A stretch of 64,000 nt of DNA from Edaphobacter sp. (GTDB lineage Bacteria; Acidobacteriota; Terriglobia; Terriglobales; Acidobacteriaceae), in NCBI GenBank assembly GCA_025462645.1, contig JAOAPB010000069.1, positions 124,001 through 188,000 on the forward strand, given 5' to 3'. Position numbers and translations under genes: made by a program. Positions 57,898 to 64,000 of this stretch are shown in pieces (the stretch's first letter is position 1; the number at the start of each line of letters is the position of its first letter). The notes under the pieces were generated by a model that was not told the DNA's origin, did no database searches, and worked only from the letters and a program-made list of their open reading frames with translations.

Positions 57898-59577
57898 TCA
57901 CTGCTGGACGGCGTTAGACTGTTGCGGCCCAAGTGTTGTGTCCGCTGTTCCTATTCGGCCTGAGGCAGTGACTCGCACGACGAAGCGTGCGCGTACGGCC
58001 TTGGGGTCGTGGTCGAGTTTGACCTTGATGTCGAGGCTTCGCTCCAACCTGCCGGTCGGCGGTACGTCGGCTGTAGCGCTGGCATGAATGCTCCTCCCGA
58101 TGCGCTTCAGCTCCTTGCCTTTGCGGTCGAAGGTGGTGAACACAAGGATTACATCCACATGACGCGGCTCGGTGTCGGTGGCGAAGGTCCAGGCCAGTCC
58201 GCGCGCGTCGATATGGAGGGTGAATGAGTCGGGATCGTTGGGCACTGGGGTCAGCCTGAGCGGAACTCCATCGTAGGTCATCGTGCTGTTGTTGGCCGCG
58301 AGCAGGTCGAAGGCGAGGCGGCGAGAGGGGCTCTGCGGGTTGATGCGCGCCGGGGGCGTTTGCAGGTAGTAGCCTTCGCGCGTCGTCGCGATCAGATCGG
58401 GGCGGCTCAGCGTCACCTGGATCTTTCGGAACTTCTGCGGATCGAGCGAGGTGTTGGAGGGCCGATAGGTGAGCGTGTAGAAGCTGGAGCCGTCGCGAAT
58501 GCCCGTGCCGATCTCCGCATCCACATCGTTGCGGCCGTAGAGGGCGCGGCCGCCGGTAGCCTTTGCAAGACGGCTGAACTGATAGTTTCCGCCGAAGGGA
58601 TCGACGAAGGCCGCATCCGCACCGTAGTCGCCGGGGTTCACCTTGAGGCCAGCAGGATCGACGGAGTACAGGGTCACACGCGCATCGCGAAGCATGTTCA
58701 CGCACTCCTGCACGGCGTTGTTGACACGCGACTCCGCATCGACCTGCAGGTTGGCGAAGTTGAGGGCCGGAAAGCCGCGACCGATCCAGATCATGTTCTT
58801 ATGCCCCTGATGCCCGATGGTCGCTTCGGCGATGCGCATCAGCGTGGCAAACGCCGTGGCGAAGCGCTCCGGAATCCAGGAGCTCTGATGAGCCTGCCAG
58901 GGGTATGCCCCGAGATGGTGGTCCAGTGCGGAGAGGATCGCCTGCTTGTCCTGGGTGTAGTCGTGCAGGACGGTGAAGTGCTGCAGATCCACGGCGATGA
59001 GCATGGTCGGCGTGCCGAGCTTGTCCGGCTGCTTCTGAAGGAACTTCTTCAGCGAATAGCGCGCGAAGGCCATGTCTTCAAAGCGGGTGTTGAACTCGTC
59101 CAACAGGACGATGTTTACGGGCGAGCGGGGGGCCAGGCGGTCGAGATCGGCGGTGGAGTTGATGGTGGTCTGAGGGTCTAGTGCGTGGGCACCTGCCTCC
59201 TCGAAGTTCAGAACCGTCTGCGGCTCCTTCGCCTCTGCCACCTTGAAGTCGTCGCGCTTGAGGTCGGTGACGATGTTGCCCTTCTTGTCGGTTACGACTA
59301 CATCCAGTATGACGATGCGGGAGGAGCGGCGAATCGTGTAGACGCCGTTCGCGTCCTTTGTCGGCTCCGAACCAGCAGGCACTTGCCGCTGGGGCGGTGG
59401 AGGCACTTGCGGCGGCTGCGATGGTGCGCCCTGCAACGGCAACGCGGGTGTTTGCACTACCGGGGCGTTCTGCGATGGTGATGAGTCCGGTTGCGCGGGC
59501 TCCTGAGCCAATGCGCAGCACTGCGTAGCGACGGCCAGTGTGGCGAGGAGCAGAGCGCTCGCAATCGGATTTCTCAT
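57898..59577 (-). CDS. VWA (VWFA-related acidobacterial-type) domain protein, secreted
   Basis: RIVILDVVVTDKKGNIVTDLKRDDFKVAEAKEPQTVLNFEEA; VNIVLLDEFNTRFEDMAFARYSLKKFL; LYSVDPAGLKV. Start at MRNPIASALLL inferred. Confidence 0.9.
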   Translation of the reverse strand: MRNPIASALLLATLAVATQCCALAQEPAQPDSSPSQNAPVVQTPALPLQGAPSQPPQVPPPPQRQVPAGSEPTKDANGVYTIRRSSRIVILDVVVTDKKGNIVTDLKRDDFKVAEAKEPQTVLNFEEAGAHALDPQTTINSTADLDRLAPRSPVNIVLLDEFNTRFEDMAFARYSLKKFLQKQPDKLGTPTMLIAVDLQHFTVLHDYTQDKQAILSALDHHLGAYPWQAHQSSWIPERFATAFATLMRIAEATIGHQGHKNMIWIGRGFPALNFANLQVDAESRVNNAVQECVNMLRDARVTLYSVDPAGLKVNPGDYGADAAFVDPFGGNYQFSRLAKATGGRALYGRNDVDAEIGTGIRDGSSFYTLTYRPSNTSLDPQKFRKIQVTLSRPDLIATTREGYYLQTPPARINPQSPSRRLAFDLLAANNSTMTYDGVPLRLTPVPNDPDSFTLHIDARGLAWTFATDTEPRHVDVILVFTTFDRKGKELKRIGRSIHASATADVPPTGRLERSLDIKVKLDHDPKAVRARFVVRVTASGRIGTADTTLGPQQSNAVQQ

Positions 59578-59695
59578 ATTGAGGTACAGACACGGTAAAT
59601 CGCGACAAGATGTTACCGGGAATAGAAAATTCTTCCGATGCGCGTGACCCGCTTCCATGACGGTATGGATGAGGGTGGCCTGGCCTTCGAGCTGG

Positions 59696-60640
59696 TCAGG
59701 GCTGAGCGGATAGCGGCGGGTTGAGCTTGACATCGCCGGTAGGATTGCCGCGGAGTCCAGCGAGAATCTGGGTCAGGAAGTCGTTGGCGGCGCCGGGATT
59801 GTTGGGCAGGAAGAGGGTGTGGGTGCCGGCCTTGGTGCCGATGTCCTTGAGGGTGTCGAAGTATTGGGTGAGAAGGACGAGGGCCATGACATCTTCGGCG
59901 GTGGCTCCGGGGACGGACTCGCGGAAGTGCTCGATGGAGGAGCGGAGGCCGTCTATGATTGCTTGACGCTCGGCGGCGATGCCTTGCCCCTGCAAGGCCT
60001 TGGACTGGGCTTCGGCCTCGGCTTGTTTTACCTTGAGGATCTTTTCTGCCTCACCACGAGCCTGCGCTGCTACCTGCGCGCGCTGGGCCGCGTTGATGTC
60101 GTTCATCGCGGCCTTGACCTTGACGTCAGGGACGATGTCGGTGACGAGCGCGGTGAGGATGTTGAAGCCGAAGCCGGACATGATGGTGTCGAGCTCGGTC
60201 TTGACGTTGATGGAGATACCGGACTGCTGCTCGAAGGTCTCGTCGAGGGTGAGCTTGGGGACGTGGCCGAGGATGCTGTTGAAGACGAAGGACTCGATCT
60301 GCTTCTGCGGGGCGCTGAGCTTGTAGAAGGAGTCGTAGATCTTGTCGTCGAGGACCTGGTACTGCACGGAGACGGGGATCTGGACGAAGACGTTGTCGCG
60401 GGTCTTGGTCTCGACGGAGAACTGCGCCTGCTTCACCTGAAGATCGACGAAGAAGACACGCTCGGCCCATGGGATGAGTACGTGGAGGCCCGGACGCACG
60501 ATGCGGTTGAACTTGCCGAAGCGCTCGACTACGCCTGCGGTGTAGGTTCGGACGGTAAAGAGGGTCTTAAGGATCGTGACGAGCGCGATGATCGCGAAGA
60601 CGATGAGGGCGATGAGCAGAAAAGTGTTCAGTACGTCCAT
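59696..60640 (-). CDS. SPFH/Band 7 (stomatin/prohibitin-like) membrane protein
   Basis: TYTAGVVERFGKFNRIVRPGLHVLIPWAERVFFVDLQVKQAQFSVETKTRDNVFVQIPVSVQYQV; ARGEAEKILKVKQAEAEAQSKALQGQGIAAERQAI. Confidence 0.95.
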   Translation of the reverse strand: MDVLNTFLLIALIVFAIIALVTILKTLFTVRTYTAGVVERFGKFNRIVRPGLHVLIPWAERVFFVDLQVKQAQFSVETKTRDNVFVQIPVSVQYQVLDDKIYDSFYKLSAPQKQIESFVFNSILGHVPKLTLDETFEQQSGISINVKTELDTIMSGFGFNILTALVTDIVPDVKVKAAMNDINAAQRAQVAAQARGEAEKILKVKQAEAEAQSKALQGQGIAAERQAIIDGLRSSIEHFRESVPGATAEDVMALVLLTQYFDTLKDIGTKAGTHTLFLPNNPGAANDFLTQILAGLRGNPTGDVKLNPPLSAQP

Positions 60641-60739
60641 GGGTGATCGAGCCTTTGCAGCGAGGATACATGAGGACGTTTTGCGACGAATAGAAAGAAT
60701 GCACAGGAGCAGCTAACAGTCGCAATTTACGATTGACGT

Positions 60740-61432
60740 ATGGCTACGTACTTTTCTAAAGAGGCTTTGAAGTTTCTGCGGGGGTTGAAACGAAATAACG
60801 ATCGTGAGTGGTTTGCGGAGCGCAAGGCGGTGTACGAGCGAGAGCTGAAGACTCCGATGCTGGCTCTGATCGCTGAGGTGAATGAGGCGATGCTGGCATT
60901 CGCGCCGGAGAACGTGCGACCTCCGCAGAAGGCGATGATGCGGATCTATCGCGATATTCGGTTCAGCCCGGATAAACGGCCCTACAAGATTCACCAGGGC
61001 GCGTGGTGGGCGCGGACAGGATTAGAGAAGACTTCGGGCGGGGGCTTTTATTTCGATGTGAGCAGTACCGAGGTAACGATTGCGGCTGGCGTGTTCATGC
61101 CGGAGCGGGAGCAGTTGCTGGCGATCCGGCGCTATCTGGTAGACCACCATGGGGAGCTGCGGGCCTTGCTGGCGGGGAAGAAGTTGAAGGCGAAGCTGAA
61201 GGAGTTCGATGGACAGAAGCTGACGCGTCCTCCGAAGGGATTCGCAGCCGATGATCCGGCGATAGATCTCCTGCTATGCCGGCAGTGGGGTGTTTCGACG
61301 AGGCTTCCGGTGGAGAGCGCAACGAAGCCAACACTGTTGAAGGAGATCTTGGAGCGGTTCAAGGTGGCGGCTCCGGTAGTGGCACTGCTGAATGCGCCGC
61401 TGGTGAGCAAGCCGCGAAAGCCGATGTTTTAG
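60740..61432 (+). CDS. DUF2461 (TIGR02453 family) protein
   Basis: FSKEALKFLRGLKRNNDREWFAERKAVYERELKTPM; RIYRDIRFSPDKRPYKIHQGAWW; GGGFYFDVSSTEVTIAAGVFMPEREQL. Confidence 0.92.
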   Translation: MATYFSKEALKFLRGLKRNNDREWFAERKAVYERELKTPMLALIAEVNEAMLAFAPENVRPPQKAMMRIYRDIRFSPDKRPYKIHQGAWWARTGLEKTSGGGFYFDVSSTEVTIAAGVFMPEREQLLAIRRYLVDHHGELRALLAGKKLKAKLKEFDGQKLTRPPKGFAADDPAIDLLLCRQWGVSTRLPVESATKPTLLKEILERFKVAAPVVALLNAPLVSKPRKPMF

Positions 61433-61736
61433 TCGATTTTTAAACGAACTGGAATTTGGCTTCAGACTTGCAGGAGGGGCGATTTTCGCGGGTTTTTTGT
61501 AGGCCAATGTACCTAATACCGAACAAAACCGGTAAAAATGGGAAAAAACCTGTGGAAACCAATGAATTCGTGTTGACAAAGAGCTTGGAAAAGCTGAAGG
61601 TGAATTGCGGTACGGTTCTCCGCACCCGCATGAACATTGAAGATTCGCATTGAGAAAAAGGATGCGGTTTTCGATCTTCGAGCAGGTCAGGCGAGCGACC
61701 GATGAACACATTTCTGAAAGCTAGAAGGAGCAATAC

Positions 61737-62033
61737 ATGGCAAAGGGTATGACAAAGACAGCACTGGTACGCCACCTGGCGGAGAAGCTGGAACTGACCA
61801 ACAAGCAGACCGCAGGCTTCCTGGAGCTGCTGGCCGAGACCGCAGTGAAAGAGACCAAGAAGAATGGTGAGTTCACGATTCCTGGCATCGGCAAGCTGGT
61901 GAAGGCAGAGCGCAAGGCTCGGCTAGGTCGCAACCCGCAGACGGGTGAGACGATCAAGATCAAGGCCAAGACCGTGGTGAAGTTCCGCGTGGCCAAGGTT
62001 GCGAAGGACACGATCGCACCTGTGAAGAAGTAG
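61737..62033 (+). CDS. HU/IHF-family DNA-binding protein
   Basis: MTKTALVRHLAEKLELTNKQTAGFLELLAETAVKETKKNGEFTIPGIGKLVKAERKARLGRNPQTGETIKIKAKTVVKFRVAKVAKD. Confidence 0.95.
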   Translation: MAKGMTKTALVRHLAEKLELTNKQTAGFLELLAETAVKETKKNGEFTIPGIGKLVKAERKARLGRNPQTGETIKIKAKTVVKFRVAKVAKDTIAPVKK

Positions 62034-62183
62034 TTTCTTAGCGGCGGAGATGACAGCCTGTGGCTGCATCTCGTCGCCATGCGGAGTGGCCCTCCCTGCA
62101 GCTGGTGCGCACGCGTTCGATGTTGAGCGTGGGTGCAGACGAGAAGCCCGTTGTGCGCTGGCAGTTGCCGGTGTGCAGCGGGT

Positions 62184-62900
62184 TTATCGTTTTGGGAGAA
62201 AGGCTCGAGCCACGAGCGAGATGCCCAGGGAGATAATGACTCCCCGGATGATGAGGAATGAGTTGTAGCGCCAGCCAGCGATGACGAAGGAGAGGAAGAC
62301 TCCCCAGAAGTAGAGTTCTCCCAGAAAGGCCTGGGGCCACTTCGGTTGAATTGGCGATGCGGGAACGCGTGGCGTGAGTGCGGGAAGCAATGATGGAACT
62401 TTTGCTCGATAGGCGAGGTAGGGTTCGCCGAATTTACTGGTGAGGAAGGCTTCTTCGGCGGCTATGAGGCGGAGTTGGAAGAAGCCGATAAGAACGATGG
62501 AGAAGATGGCTCCGCTGGGTGGCATGAGAAGCGCAAGAGCAAGGGTGTGGATGGAGATGCTGAGGTAGAGCGGGTTTCGCAGGAAGCGATAAGGACCGGC
62601 TGCGACTATCAGATCTCCGTGCATGGAGGCAGACTCCACGATCGAGGAGTCGAGGTAGGCTGCGGCCCAGGTGCGAAGGAAGGCTGCCGCGAGAGCGCAG
62701 AGGATGCCGAAGATGAGGAACGCGTCGGTGGCAGCGCTGAAGCCGAGCCAGCCTCGGCGAGCGACTGTTGCCGCCAATAACTGCCATGTGCGAATGGTGT
62801 CATAGTGCAGCCAGTAGTTCCACGGAGCGGAGAAGCCCAGAACGTATATGATCGCGTGGATGAGGAAGCGGAGACGAAACTCAAGCGCAGAGGATTTCAT
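62184..62900 (-). CDS. Isoprenylcysteine carboxyl methyltransferase (ICMT)-like membrane protein
   Basis: GPYRFLRNPLYLSISIHTLALALL; EEAFLTSKFGEPYLAYRAKVPSLLP. Confidence 0.85.
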   Translation of the reverse strand: MKSSALEFRLRFLIHAIIYVLGFSAPWNYWLHYDTIRTWQLLAATVARRGWLGFSAATDAFLIFGILCALAAAFLRTWAAAYLDSSIVESASMHGDLIVAAGPYRFLRNPLYLSISIHTLALALLMPPSGAIFSIVLIGFFQLRLIAAEEAFLTSKFGEPYLAYRAKVPSLLPALTPRVPASPIQPKWPQAFLGELYFWGVFLSFVIAGWRYNSFLIIRGVIISLGISLVARAFLPKR

Positions 62901-62973
62901 AGAGGCGTGCGGCCTTCTTTTTTAATTTATGTAACAGAGTTGGGAACAAATTGTAGGGCGAATCCCTGCGGGT

Positions 62974-63888
62974 TTATTCGTTGCCGCCGATGGCTGTGAT
63001 GATGGAATCGAAGTCTTCGAGGCCGGAGTATTCGATGATGACTTTGCCTTTGCCGTTCTTGTCCTCGATGCGGACTTTGAGGCCGAGGTGGCGACGGAGA
63101 CGATCCTGAGCTTCGCGGACGTTGGGGTCCTCGGGTTGGGTCTCCAGCTTATCCTTTTTCTTTTCTTTGGCTTCCGGGTTGATGAGGCCCTGGACGTAAC
63201 TCTCGGTCTGTCGGACGGAGAGGGAGAGAGCCATGACTTTCTGGGCGGCGGATGTGATGGATTCCGGGGAGTCGAGCGCCAGGAGGGCTCGAGCGTGGCC
63301 GAAGGTGAGGTCGCCGGACTCGACTTTTTGCTGGATCGGCTCTGGCAAGCGTAACAAGCGAAGGAAGTTAGCTACGCTGGCGCGCTCTTTGCCGGTGCGG
63401 GTGGCCATCTGCTCCTGGGTGAGCTTGAAGTCCTGGCTAAGTCTTTGATAGGCCCGGGCTTGCTCCATGGGGTTCAGGTCGGCGCGCTGGAGATTTTCGA
63501 CGATGGTCATCTCAAGTGTTTGCTCATCAGACACTTGGCGGACTATGGAGGGGATGGTGGCTTTGCCGGCTTTGCGGCTGGCGAGCCAACGCCGCTCGCC
63601 GGTGATGAGCTGGTAGCGGCCGCCCGTAAGTGGCCTGACGACAATGGGTTGCACGACCCCTGAGGCGGCGATGGACTGGGCCAGCTCGGTTAATTTGGCC
63701 TCGTCGAACTGGGTTCGGGTCTGGAAGGGATTGCGGTCGATCTGGTCTAGGGCAATCTCGAGAGGCTTTCCTGTTGATTCGACAGGGGATGTTACGGGCG
63801 GAGGGGGAGTTGCCGGGCGGGATGGGAGAAGCGATTCAAGGCCCTTGCCCAGGGCGCGACGTTTGGGATCTGCGGTGGCGGTTGGCAT
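62974..63888 (-). CDS. parB: Chromosome partitioning protein ParB
   Basis: RRALGKGLESLLP; IDRNPFQTRTQFDEAKLTELAQSIAASGVVQPIVVRP; LITGERRWLASRKAG; ENLQRADLNPMEQARAYQRLSQDFKLTQEQMATRTGKERASVANFLRLLRLP. Confidence 0.96.
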   Translation of the reverse strand: MPTATADPKRRALGKGLESLLPSRPATPPPPVTSPVESTGKPLEIALDQIDRNPFQTRTQFDEAKLTELAQSIAASGVVQPIVVRPLTGGRYQLITGERRWLASRKAGKATIPSIVRQVSDEQTLEMTIVENLQRADLNPMEQARAYQRLSQDFKLTQEQMATRTGKERASVANFLRLLRLPEPIQQKVESGDLTFGHARALLALDSPESITSAAQKVMALSLSVRQTESYVQGLINPEAKEKKKDKLETQPEDPNVREAQDRLRRHLGLKVRIEDKNGKGKVIIEYSGLEDFDSIITAIGGNE

Positions 63889-64000
63889 TTTTCGTGGCTC
63901 TCTGCTGGTCAGATTGTGGTATTTCGTGTGGCAATGATGGCTTCTACAACAACGCTATTTGGAGGAAGACCAGAAACGGGATTTCTTCTCGGGTTTGTTG

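Noticed and set aside
61573-61620. TTGACA motif upstream of the HU gene as a strong sigma70 promoter
   Set aside because: No convincing -10 element at 16-18 bp spacing (GAAGGT), so not called as a feature.
62974-63960. Possible origin or parS region beside parB
   Set aside because: No TGTTTCACGTGAAACA-like parS site or DnaA-box cluster was recognised in the window.

Overview
Chromosomal window from what looks like an Acidobacteriota (Terriglobia-type) genome. This placement is inferred from five very large Oar-like TonB-dependent receptors, a VWFA-related acidobacterial-type protein and gene content; no rRNA or tRNA gene was recognised. Most of the window is core or household genes: acnA, mntH, tgt, folK, lpxC, maf, nth-like, poxB-like, a CDP-alcohol phosphatidyltransferase, greA, mltG, mnmE, an HU protein and parB. 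These are interspersed with outer-membrane receptors, secreted proteins of unknown function, two FemAB/BioF2-like acetyltransferases and a GH88/105 family hydrolase. No CRISPR array, intact mobile element or obvious defence system was found. The main points for follow-up are: (1) a secreted GDPD-type phosphodiesterase whose barrel segments appear circularly permuted, directly upstream of a TonB-dependent receptor; (2) a nested, strongly base-pairing intergenic element at about 41365-41522 that may be an undescribed structured RNA; (3) an attenuator-like terminator ending at the ribosome-binding site of the TonB receptor at 49620; (4) two decayed mobile or accessory genes (a RhuM-family pseudogene and a P4-type integrase remnant), the former with dispersed repeats beside it; (5) several operator-like palindromes, including a DtxR/MntR-type box before mntH. 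All family assignments come from reading protein motifs by eye, with no database search.
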